Origin: an uncultured Treponema sp.
Lineage (GTDB): Bacteria > Spirochaetota > Spirochaetia > Treponematales > Treponemataceae
Length of the DNA stretch: 5,128 bases
Assembly (NCBI GenBank): GCA_946538875.1
Contig: CAMNHD010000142.1
Location: 1 to 5,128, forward strand
Direction of reading: 5' to 3'
In this document: positions 1-5,049 of the stretch, piece by piece
Layout of the letters: every line of letters begins with the position of its first letter
Position numbering within the stretch: position 1 is the first letter of the stretch
Position numbers and translations under genes: made by a program
Notes under the pieces: generated by a model
Database searches by the model: none
Told to the model about the DNA's origin: nothing
The model's input: the letters and a program-made list of their open reading frames with translations, nothing else

Positions 1-155
1 TACGGACAGTTAAAACGGTTTTGAAACATGAAGGAGCCATGTGAAAAATTGAACCGGGCAATGTTCATGCCGGCAAGAATCATCCTGCGCACAGTTTCAT
101 CATTGTCACAGGAAGGTCCAATCGAACATACAATCTTAGTTTTCCGGGAATTCAT
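1..155 (-). CDS. pyk: Pyruvate kinase, N-terminal 51 codons (runs off left edge)
   Basis: Pyruvate kinase transfers the phosphate of phosphoenolpyruvate to ADP, giving pyruvate and ATP in the last step of glycolysis in the cytoplasm. I translated this fragment by hand from the ATG at 155-153. It begins MNSRKTKIVCSIGPSCDND and continues through AGMNIARFNFSHGS. RKTKIVCSIGP is the first beta strand of the family's barrel. NIARFNFSHG is the conserved block whose Arg34, Asn36 and Ser38 match the substrate and potassium-site residues Arg32, Asn34 and Ser36 of E. coli PykF. An AGGTGG ribosome binding site lies four bases before the ATG. After HGS, from about base 35 down to 1, the translation (FMFQNRFNCP) no longer resembles the family, while another frame reads FKTVLTVR, which fits better; see findings. 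The gene could be intact but divergent, or frameshifted. Family assignment is firm; integrity is unknown because the rest is outside the window. Confidence 0.86.
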   Translation of the reverse strand, partial: MNSRKTKIVCSIGPSCDNDETVRRMILAGMNIARFNFSHGSFMFQNRFNCP

Positions 156-159
156 ACAG

Positions 160-165
160 CCACCT
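160..165 (-). promoter_or_regulatory. Ribosome binding site of pyk
   Basis: On the minus strand AGGTGG is followed by CTGT and then the ATG at 155. This match to the 16S anti-Shine-Dalgarno at normal spacing fixes the pyruvate kinase start. Confidence 0.7.
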
Positions 166-179
166 ATTTTTTTAGGGTG

Positions 180-208
180 ATTATAACTTATTTTCCGCCG
201 CTGTTCCA
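180..208 (-). promoter_or_regulatory. Probable sigma70-type promoter of pyk
   Basis: On the minus strand a perfect TATAAT -10 box lies at 185-180. The best -35 match 17 bases upstream is TGGAAC (208-203), only 3 of 6 to consensus. Transcription would start near 173, giving a leader of about 18 bases that contains the AGGTGG site. The -10 is convincing; the -35 is weak, so an activator or a different upstream element could be involved. Confidence 0.55.
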
Positions 209-285
209 CTGGTTTGAAGTTTTTTTTTAGGATTTTGACCAGCCTCCATTGCTCCGGTTTTTACCTCTGTTTACAATCTGCCGCC

Positions 286-390
286 CACTGCACCGCATTC
301 CCCGTCATTCCGGGTTGCGTGGGGCCCTTCCCACTCCATTCCTCCCTCCGGTCGGAACCGCTCTGCGGCCCTCCAAGCCGGGGGTAGCCC
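286..390 (+). repeat. GC-rich structured intergenic repeat, copy A
   Basis: This stretch is much richer in G and C than the AT-rich DNA on both sides and aligns by eye, in the same orientation, with 4831-4933. Shared blocks in order are CTGCACC-GC-TTCC, a TTCCGG segment, a C/T-rich segment, then AACCGC-CTGCGG, a C-run, a CAA spacer, a G-run and TAGC. A hairpin CCGC-TCT-GCGG (358-368) sits where copy B has CCGCC-TGC-GGCGG. A detached 14-base piece, GCCTCCATTGCTCC, at 242-255 is identical to part of copy B (4864-4877), suggesting rearrangement or a second truncated unit. Reading frames across it (249-431 plus, 261-452 minus) lack ribosome binding sites and are not convincing genes. It may be a dispersed, non-coding repeat, but only two copies are visible here. 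Confidence 0.55.
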
Positions 391-405
391 GTATTTGCAA
401 GGAAC

Positions 406-434
406 TTGACGTCAGGAACTTTTGCCCGTAAAAT
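406..434 (+). promoter_or_regulatory. Strong promoter upstream of the exported-protein gene
   Basis: TTGACG (406-411), a 17-base spacer and TAAAAT (429-434) match the sigma70 consensus at 5 of 6 positions in each box. Transcription should start near 441-442. The -35 box is embedded in the perfect palindrome TGACGTCA (407-414), which is flanked by two copies of AGGAACTT (400-407 and 414-421), 14 bases apart. This arrangement could be an operator. The transcript would read the short ORF at 442-540 and then the gene at 551. A second TTGACA at 446-451 has no good -10 at normal spacing. Confidence 0.62.
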
Positions 435-441
435 TAAAAAT

Positions 442-540
442 ATGTTTGACATTGATTATCTTTTGTTCCTCCAGAATCTTAGAGAGAGCTGGGGTAGCGG
501 AGTAAAAAAAATGCACTACGTATCTGTGATTCATTTTTAG
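442..540 (+). CDS. Short 32-codon ORF, leader peptide or decayed gene start (uncertain)
   Basis: An ATG at 442 opens a 32-codon frame ending at TAG 538-540, eleven bases before the GTG of the next gene. The peptide begins MFDIDYLLFLQNLRE and continues SWGSGVKKMHYVSVIHF. No Shine-Dalgarno precedes the ATG, but the predicted transcription start falls at 441-442, so it could be read as a leaderless message. The first half reminds me of the N-terminus of PAP2-type membrane phosphatase-like proteins, which often start with a 'YLLFLQN-R' segment. This is memory-based resemblance, not a database match. If right, the ORF is a truncated remnant, because no PAP2 catalytic motifs follow in any frame. 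It could also be a regulatory uORF for 551-1186, or chance. Confidence 0.3.
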   Translation: MFDIDYLLFLQNLRESWGSGVKKMHYVSVIHF

Positions 541-546
541 AGGTGA
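539..546 (+). promoter_or_regulatory. Ribosome binding site deciding a GTG start at 551
   Basis: AGAGGTGA stands four bases before GTG at 551. No ATG lies at comparable spacing in this frame, and the following codons give a textbook signal peptide, so GTG is preferred. The site overlaps the TAG stop (538-540) of the upstream 32-codon ORF, which would allow translational coupling if that ORF is translated. Confidence 0.7.
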
Positions 547-550
547 TATT

Positions 551-1186
551 GTGAAAAAATTATTCTGTCTGCTTTTGGTTTTGGTTCCTGTTTTTGCTTT
601 TGCAAAACCTAATAAAAATGACAAGGTTTTAATCAGTCAGGGGGTTAAGCTTTGCCAGAGAATAAAAGCAAAAATTGAGAATACTGAGTATATGAAGTTG
701 TTTGCAGGGGACCCTGCTATAGGCGATGAAGTGCAGGAGCTTTGTGAGGGCGATTTTGTAGAATTGGAATCGGTTACCCGTTTCAGGCTGGATGAGAAAG
801 TATTTCTTGATCTATACAAATCGGAGCTTCCGGCAGAGTTAAAAAAATGGCCTCCAGAGCTGAAAAAAGAACTGATAGACGGATTGACTTCTTCCTTTGC
901 ATCGATCTGGAACGGAAGGTTAGGATCGAGCAGGCTTGTGGCATCGTCGGTGTTGACCACCTCATCTGTATTTGATGTGAACTTTTCTTTTGACAAATAC
1001 ATTTACATTTTCAAGTATAAGGATTCCTTTCCTATTTGTGTAGTTTATCAGCATGGAGAAGACAAGGCTGTGTCTGCAACTGCAAGTATTGTGTTCGATG
1101 ATGATTGCCCGGAAAGACTTCTTGAATACATGGAAGTCGATGAGTCAAAAGAAGGTCTTGTGACTTTGGAAAAACTTGAATTCTAG
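551..1186 (+). CDS. Exported protein of unknown function, 211 aa
   Basis: I do not recognise this protein. Residues 1-18 form a classic Sec signal peptide: two lysines after the start, a hydrophobic LLLVLVPVF core, and an AFA cleavage site before Lys19. There is no lipobox; Cys6 is inside the hydrophobic core. The mature part has no further membrane segment, so it should be periplasmic or secreted. Four cysteines remain (35, 65, 163, 186), an even number that could form disulfides. The first half of the mature protein is charged and probably helical (KKWPPELKKELIDGL near 98-112). The second half looks beta-rich, with strands around 140-156 (FDVNFSFDKYIYIFKY), 161-167 and 173-182. No catalytic motif is evident. 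The DNA is visibly more AT-rich than pepF or trpE, with many AAA and TTT codons, which could mean acquisition or weak expression bias. It has its own promoter (406-434) and a terminator (1215-1257). Confidence 0.82.
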   Translation: MKKLFCLLLVLVPVFAFAKPNKNDKVLISQGVKLCQRIKAKIENTEYMKLFAGDPAIGDEVQELCEGDFVELESVTRFRLDEKVFLDLYKSELPAELKKWPPELKKELIDGLTSSFASIWNGRLGSSRLVASSVLTTSSVFDVNFSFDKYIYIFKYKDSFPICVVYQHGEDKAVSATASIVFDDDCPERLLEYMEVDESKEGLVTLEKLEF

Positions 1187-1214
1187 CAGCTTTGTCTTGG
1201 CAGAGCGGGTAATC

Positions 1215-1257
1215 AAAAAAGACGGACGGCCGGTTTCAGCAATCCGTCTTTTTTTTT
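1215..1257 (+). terminator. Bidirectional intrinsic terminator between convergent genes
   Basis: GACGGA (1221-1226) pairs with TCCGTC (1243-1248). A six-A run (1215-1220) precedes the stem and a nine-T run (1249-1257) follows it, so the stem can extend to 12 pairs through A-T pairing. Both strands therefore show a GC stem followed by a U tract. The left-hand gene ends at 1186 on the plus strand and pepF ends at 1283 on the minus strand, so one element can stop both. The T run in the plus direction is longer, so it should act more strongly on the 551-1186 transcript. Confidence 0.88.
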
Positions 1258-1282
1258 ACTAACCAGTATGCTCCGGAAAAAA

Positions 1283-3091
1283 CTAGAGGAGTTCGGCTTC
1301 CAACTGCTCGACTATGTTCTTGAATACATCGAGAGCGTCCTGGACGGGTTTGGTGCTTTCCATGTCAACGCCTGCGATTCGGAGGCTTTCGATTGGGTAG
1401 CGTGAACCGCCGCTCTTGAGGAACTTGAAGTAGTCGTCACGCTCGGCTTCTCCGCCTGTTGTGACGCGCTTTGCGAGTGCGATTGCGGCTGAGATTCCTG
1501 TTGCGTATTTGTAGACGTAGAATGCGTTGTAGAAATGCGGTATGCGCAGTCCTTCCAGGTCGCTTGTTTCTTCAAAGTGCATTTCTGGACCGAAGTACTG
1601 TTCCAGCAGTCCGCGGTACATTTTGCGAAGGCTTTCTGTGGTGAGGGGAATGCCTTGTTCCACGCTCTGGTGTGCTTTGAGCTCGAACTCTGCGAACATT
1701 GTCTGGCGGTGCAGGGTGGAGAGTATGTCCTGTGCGCGCATTGAAAGCAGGTAGGTGGCGAGTTCTTTGTCGCCTTTGCTGCGGGCGTCTCTTATCAGGT
1801 ATTCGAACCCGAGTTCTTCGTTGAATGTGGATGCAGTTTCGGCTTCGAAGATTGTGTATTCGTAGCACATGAACGGATTGTTGTGCACGCTGTACCAGGA
1901 ATGCATTGAGTGTCCGCCTTCGTGTGCCATTGTGTAGACGTCGCGGATTGTATCTTCCTTATAATTCAGCAGGATGTACGGGTAGCCTTTGTAGCAGCCT
2001 GACGAGAATGCTCCTGAGTGCTTGCCCTTGTTTTCGTAACGGTCGCACCAGCCGCCGAGAAGCCCTGAGCAGAGTGTGTCCGTGTATTCTTTTCCGAGTA
2101 CGGAAAGTGCGTTGCGGACTATCTCCACTGACTCCTGGAATGTTGTGTGGGTCTTGACCGATTTTACCAGAGGCACATGCACGTCCCAGTGGCGCAGTTC
2201 GTCAAGTCCAAGGACTTTTTTGCGCAGGGTGTAGTAGCGGTGCAGAGTGTCAAGGTTTTTGTGCACTGTGTCGATCAGGTTTGTGTAGACGCTTTCCGGA
2301 ACTTTGTTTCCATAAAGTGCGGCCTGCAGCGAGGACTTGTAGCCGCGTGCCCTTGCGTGGAAGACGTCGTCGTTGACTGAACCGGTGTAGAGCGAGGCTA
2401 AGGTGTTTTCGTGCGCCTTGAACTGAGCATAGAATTTTGTGTAGGCCTGTTCCCTTACGCTGCGGGCAGGGTTTTCAAGGAATTTTCCAAGCGTGCTGTG
2501 GGTGAGCGGAAGTTCCTTTCCGTCCACTGTGACTGTTCCAAAGTTCATGTCCACGTCGGTGAGCAGTGAGAATGTATTGCCCGCGGTCTGTCCCGATTCT
2601 GACTGGAGTGCGAGTATGCGCTCTTCTTTTTCACTGAGTGTGTACGGCTTTGAGTGCAGGATTTTCTGAATGTAGATTTTGTAGTCCGCAAAGGCCGGAT
2701 CCTGCAGCCAATCAGCGATTGTCTGGTCGGGAATTGAAAGCAGTTCCGGTACGTAGAAGCTTGTTTCGGCTCCTGACTGTGTGTACGCCATCATTGCGCG
2801 GTTCACTTTGTCCTGGGCAGAACTGTCGCTCTGGTCTGCTTCGTTCATCAGGCTTGCGTAGTGATAGACATCTTCCAGGCAGCGGTCGAGTGCTTCGTCT
2901 GCATGGAGTGCGGAAAGAAGTGTCTCTTTGCTCTGTGCGAGTTTTCCCTTGAATGCTGTGAGTGCGGCGGTGAGTTCCGGTACTTTGGCAAGGTCTTTTT
3001 CCCAGTCTGCATCGCTTTTGTAAATCTGTGTAAGGTCCCACTTGTCGCTTGCGGGGACGTCTTTTCTTAATGGAATTGTTTCATTGTTCAT
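1283..3091 (-). CDS. pepF: Oligoendopeptidase F, M3B family zinc metallopeptidase
   Basis: PepF is a cytoplasmic zinc peptidase that cuts short oligopeptides and takes part in peptide turnover. The 602-residue length is normal for the family. Residues 1-20 contain the typical opening, PLRKDVPASDKWDL. The zinc site is HEGGH at 390-394, with His390 and His394 as ligands and Glu391 as catalytic base. Glu418 in the EAETAS motif sits at the distance expected for the third ligand. HFYNAFYVYKYATG at 519-532 is the conserved C-terminal substrate-binding and catalytic segment. No signal peptide is present. The ATG at 3091 is the only sensible start: an in-frame TAA lies four codons upstream, and the family's N-terminal motif begins right after it. 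Oddly, no Shine-Dalgarno precedes it; see the promoter and uORF entries. It lies downstream of trpE in the same direction, but a terminator-like hairpin separates them, so it is probably its own unit. Confidence 0.96.
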   Translation of the reverse strand: MNNETIPLRKDVPASDKWDLTQIYKSDADWEKDLAKVPELTAALTAFKGKLAQSKETLLSALHADEALDRCLEDVYHYASLMNEADQSDSSAQDKVNRAMMAYTQSGAETSFYVPELLSIPDQTIADWLQDPAFADYKIYIQKILHSKPYTLSEKEERILALQSESGQTAGNTFSLLTDVDMNFGTVTVDGKELPLTHSTLGKFLENPARSVREQAYTKFYAQFKAHENTLASLYTGSVNDDVFHARARGYKSSLQAALYGNKVPESVYTNLIDTVHKNLDTLHRYYTLRKKVLGLDELRHWDVHVPLVKSVKTHTTFQESVEIVRNALSVLGKEYTDTLCSGLLGGWCDRYENKGKHSGAFSSGCYKGYPYILLNYKEDTIRDVYTMAHEGGHSMHSWYSVHNNPFMCYEYTIFEAETASTFNEELGFEYLIRDARSKGDKELATYLLSMRAQDILSTLHRQTMFAEFELKAHQSVEQGIPLTTESLRKMYRGLLEQYFGPEMHFEETSDLEGLRIPHFYNAFYVYKYATGISAAIALAKRVTTGGEAERDDYFKFLKSGGSRYPIESLRIAGVDMESTKPVQDALDVFKNIVEQLEAELL

Positions 3092-3095
3092 GCGG

Positions 3096-3143
3096 TTAGT
3101 TTAGCACAACGGTGGCGCTTTGAACAGATGGAACTCGATTCAA
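3096..3143 (-). CDS. Possible 15-codon uORF ahead of pepF (speculative)
   Basis: On the minus strand an AGGAG (3155-3151) sits seven bases before a TTG at 3143-3141, ideal ribosome-binding geometry. The frame encodes MNRVPSVQSATVVLN if TTG is read as initiator, and stops at TAA 3098-3096, four bases before the pepF ATG. It could bring ribosomes to the pepF start by translational coupling, which would explain why pepF has no binding site of its own. This requires a transcript starting upstream of 3157, not the promoter at 3126-3098. Chance occurrence cannot be excluded. Confidence 0.25.
   Translation of the reverse strand: MNRVPSVQSATVVLN
3098..3126 (-). promoter_or_regulatory. Candidate extended -10 promoter abutting the pepF start
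   Basis: On the minus strand TAAACT (3103-3098) matches the -10 consensus at 4 of 6 and is preceded by TGC, an extended -10 motif. Seventeen bases upstream is TGTTCA (3126-3121), 3 of 6 to the -35. Only six bases separate the -10 from the pepF ATG, so transcription would begin at or next to the A of the start codon, giving a leaderless message. That fits the lack of a Shine-Dalgarno. The hexamer scores are modest. Confidence 0.38.
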
Positions 3144-3157
3144 TTTTTCTCTCCTGG

Positions 3158-3197
3158 AAAAAAATGAATTCACGAACTTTGCCGTGCAAAGTCCGTG
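3158..3197 (-). terminator. Probable intrinsic terminator of trpE
   Basis: On the minus strand CACGGACTTTG (3197-3187) pairs with CAAAGTTCGTG (3181-3171) over 11 base pairs including one G-U, closing a five-base loop (CACGG). Six bases (AATTCA) separate the stem from a run of seven Ts (3164-3158). It begins 46 bases after the trpE stop. The gap between stem and T run is longer than ideal, so termination may be partial and some read-through into pepF is possible. Confidence 0.6.
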
Positions 3198-3243
3198 CTT
3201 GTCTCAATAGTAACATCCACTGTGCCGTCCATGGCGCTGTCGG

Positions 3244-4704
3244 TCATCCTTCCAGCACAGCACGGAGAGCGCCAAGTTTTTCGTTGGTTTCTTCCCATTC
3301 GCGTTCAGGGGTGCTGTCAAAGACAATTCCGCCACCAGCCTGGAGAGTCCATGTGTTGCCCTGCTTGAGCGTACAGCGGATGCCGATGCAGAAGTCCAGG
3401 TCGCCGTTGAACTGGAGGTAGCCTATTGCGCCTGCGTAGAACCGCCGCTTGACTTTTTCCAGTCTGCTCAAGATTTCAATTGCACTGATTTTAGGCGAGC
3501 CGCTGACCGTTCCTGCCGGGAATGCCGAGCGCAGAACCTGAATCTGTTTTATGTCGTCCCGCACTTTTCCTTCAACATCGCTGACCAGATGCATGACATG
3601 GCTGAAGAACTCGCAGTCCATGTAGCGGGTGACATTCACCGAGCCAGGTTTACATACGCGGCCCAAGTCATTGCGGGCAAGGTCGACCAGCATCAGATGC
3701 TCTGACTTTTCCTTTTTGTCTGCAAGCAGTTCAGCCTTGAGAGCTTCGTCTTCTGCAGGGGACTTTCCGCGGCGTCTGGTGCCCGCAATCGGTCTGATAG
3801 AAGCAACACCCTGGCGCACACGCACAAGACTTTCCGGGCTTGAGCCAAGAAGCTGCCTGTCACCAAAGTCAAGGTAGACAAGATACGGCGACGGGTTCAC
3901 CGAACGCAGCCTGCGGTAGATTTCCAAAGCGGAACTTTCGCATTCCAACTGCAGCCGCCTGCTTGGAACTGCCTGGAAAATGTCACCGGCAACAATATGC
4001 TTTTTGAGTTCCACAACTTTCTGCATATATTCCTGACGCGACCGGTCAAGGTCTGTCAGTGTCCTGCACGGATGCGGAGCCTCAGGAGGTTCAAGGTAAG
4101 AAAAGTCCATGTCGCCGAGCCGCTTCTTTAGATTGTCCACAGCTTTTTCAAGATCAATCTGGTGCTCAGTGTAGTTCATACCGAAGATATGAAGGGTTTC
4201 CGTAAAATGGTCAAAGACAATGTAAATGTGACCCGCAATGAATTCGCTTTCAGGGATTCGCAGCTCGTCAGTCTGAGGCGCAAGCGTGATAGTGTCGCAT
4301 CTTGCGCAGAACTCGTAGCTCAGGTAGCCCACACCGCTTGCAGGAACAGGAATCTCCTTGTGCGGCAGTTCGTTTTCCTGTGCAACATAAAGCAAGGCGT
4401 CAAGAATGTCAGGAGTGTGCAGAATCTTGCTGCCCGGGGCAATCATCTCCGGTTCAGCTCCGGAAGATTCAAGAGTCTGGGCGGTAAAAGGAACACGGCG
4501 GCCGTCAATGATAAAAGCAATTCCCTCGTCGTCCTGCAGCAGGTGGAATGCCTCTTCCGCCATGAGAATCGAATAGCGTTCCTTGCCCAGATTAAAGCGG
4601 GCGCTTTCCAGAATAGCCTTGGCGCCGATTTTTCTCGCCAGGGAAAAAGGTGTGTATCTGTCCGAAGGAAGCGAAGTGTAAATGCAGTCAGTGCGTTTTG
4701 CCAT
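3244..4704 (-). CDS. trpE: Anthranilate synthase component I
   Basis: TrpE converts chorismate to anthranilate, the committed step of tryptophan synthesis, using ammonia supplied by a separate glutaminase subunit (TrpG). The 486 residues cover the N-terminal domain and the full chorismate-binding domain, with no fused glutaminase. PIAGT at 305-309 has alanine where PabB enzymes usually carry lysine (PIKGT), so TrpE is favoured over aminodeoxychorismate synthase. Other landmarks are GSSPES (287-292), EHLMLVDLARND (335-346), HVMHLVS (369-375), PAGTVSGSPK (396-405), and the glutamates of REWEETNEK (468-476) that help bind magnesium. LES (32-34) and NPSPY (270-274) match residues that form the tryptophan feedback site in enteric TrpE, so allosteric inhibition is likely. 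The ATG at 4704 is preceded by AGAGG at seven bases. No trpG or other trp gene lies beside it. Confidence 0.94.
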   Translation of the reverse strand: MAKRTDCIYTSLPSDRYTPFSLARKIGAKAILESARFNLGKERYSILMAEEAFHLLQDDEGIAFIIDGRRVPFTAQTLESSGAEPEMIAPGSKILHTPDILDALLYVAQENELPHKEIPVPASGVGYLSYEFCARCDTITLAPQTDELRIPESEFIAGHIYIVFDHFTETLHIFGMNYTEHQIDLEKAVDNLKKRLGDMDFSYLEPPEAPHPCRTLTDLDRSRQEYMQKVVELKKHIVAGDIFQAVPSRRLQLECESSALEIYRRLRSVNPSPYLVYLDFGDRQLLGSSPESLVRVRQGVASIRPIAGTRRRGKSPAEDEALKAELLADKKEKSEHLMLVDLARNDLGRVCKPGSVNVTRYMDCEFFSHVMHLVSDVEGKVRDDIKQIQVLRSAFPAGTVSGSPKISAIEILSRLEKVKRRFYAGAIGYLQFNGDLDFCIGIRCTLKQGNTWTLQAGGGIVFDSTPEREWEETNEKLGALRAVLEG

Positions 4705-4734
4705 AGTTTTGCCTCTGTTTCTGTAAGTAGTAAC

Positions 4735-4763
4735 ATTCTATCAATAGAAACATTTTTTGTCAA
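4735..4763 (-). promoter_or_regulatory. Near-consensus promoter of trpE
   Basis: On the minus strand a perfect TTGACA (4763-4758), a 17-base spacer and TAGAAT (4740-4735) form a near-ideal sigma70 promoter. TGA just before the -10 adds an extended -10 feature. Transcription would start near 4728, giving a leader of about 24 bases that holds only the AGAGG ribosome binding site. That is too short for a trp attenuator, leader peptide or T-box, so any tryptophan control would act by repressor or on the enzyme. Confidence 0.82.
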
Positions 4764-4769
4764 GCAAAA

Positions 4770-4785
4770 TTCGGAGCATACCGAA
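4770..4785. repeat. Small inverted repeat next to the trpE -35 box
   Basis: TTCGG (4770-4774) and CCGAA (4781-4785) form a five-pair stem around AGCATA. It ends six bases upstream of the trpE -35 hexamer. On the minus strand it is followed by only four Ts, so it is a poor terminator. It could be a regulator-binding site for trpE or chance; it does not resemble the E. coli TrpR operator. Confidence 0.25.
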
Positions 4786-4830
4786 AAGTTCACCGTTCAC
4801 GTCCGTCTAAAAACGGCTGTCAGCCACACC

Positions 4831-4933
4831 CCTGCACCCGCTTTCCGGGGTTCCGGCCATAAGGCCTCCATTGCTCCAGTCGCTGCGCTCCTTCCGCAAC
4901 CGCCTGCGGCGGCCCCTGCAATCGGGGCTAGCT
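4831..4933 (+). repeat. GC-rich structured intergenic repeat, copy B
   Basis: This copy aligns in the same orientation with 286-390 and shares the exact 14-mer GCCTCCATTGCTCC (4864-4877) with 242-255. It is packed with small hairpins: CCCG-CTTTC-CGGG (4837-4849), GGCC-ATAA-GGCC (4857-4868), CCGCC-TGC-GGCGG (4900-4912) and GCCCC-TGCAATC-GGGGC (4912-4928), the last able to compete with GGGGCT/AGCCCC (4924-4944). The third hairpin keeps its place in copy A although arms and loop differ in sequence, which hints at selection for structure. Open frames across it (the minus-strand frame 4797-5000, and the tail of a long plus-strand frame antisense to trpE) have no ribosome binding sites and are not convincing genes. 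Confidence 0.58.
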
Positions 4934-4984
4934 TCTCAAGCCCCAACCAAGTTACTTCCACCGCAAAACAGCATGCTAGGTTGA

Positions 4985-5005
4985 TGGCGCACTGCGCCAC
5001 TTTTT
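4985..5005 (+). terminator. Short terminator-like hairpin after repeat copy B
   Basis: TGGCGC (4985-4990) and GCGCCA (4994-4999) form a six-pair GC-rich stem with an ACT loop, followed by C and five Ts (5001-5005). It points along the plus strand, although no clear plus-strand gene lies directly upstream. It may terminate transcripts crossing the repeat and so insulate the gene at 5050. Confidence 0.5.
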
Positions 5006-5032
5006 ATAGAGTGATAGTCTAAAAGACAAAAA

Positions 5033-5043
5033 TATAGTATATT
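5033..5043 (+). promoter_or_regulatory. Possible -10 region for the gene at 5050
   Basis: Two overlapping -10-like hexamers, TATAGT (5033-5038) and TATATT (5038-5043), lie in an AT-rich tract just before the ATG at 5050. No convincing -35 is found at 16-18 bases from either. A small inverted repeat GTCT-AAA-AGAC (5017-5027) occupies the -35 area. Either hexamer would place the transcription start within about five bases of the ATG. Confidence 0.3.
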
Positions 5044-5049
5044 AAAAGC

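Noticed and set aside
220..228. Nine-T run as a plus-strand terminator
   Set aside because: No stable GC-rich hairpin precedes it on the plus strand; it lies upstream of the pyk promoter and is likely just AT-rich DNA.
446..451. Perfect TTGACA as the main promoter for the 551 gene
   Set aside because: No acceptable -10 at 15-19 bases downstream; the nearest, CAGAAT, is 20 bases away. The 406-434 promoter fits far better.
249..452. Open frames on both strands (249-431 plus, 261-452 minus)
   Set aside because: Both fall in repeat copy A, lack ribosome binding sites and give Pro/Arg-rich or Gly-rich translations expected of GC-rich non-coding DNA.
412..624. 70-codon minus-strand frame
   Set aside because: It is antisense to the signal-peptide start of the 551 gene and covers that gene's promoter and RBS; no start signals of its own.
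1535..2952. Several frames of 69-104 codons antisense or out of frame within pepF
   Set aside because: They are shadows of a gene with full-length homology signals; none has a ribosome binding site or recognisable motif.
4797..5000. 67-codon minus-strand frame rich in Ala and Gly
   Set aside because: It is a translation of repeat copy B from a GTG with no Shine-Dalgarno; composition reflects the GC-rich repeat.
4162..5022. 286-codon plus-strand open frame
   Set aside because: Most of it is antisense to trpE, whose protein motifs are unmistakable; the tail crosses repeat copy B. No ribosome binding site and low-complexity, non-protein-like translation.
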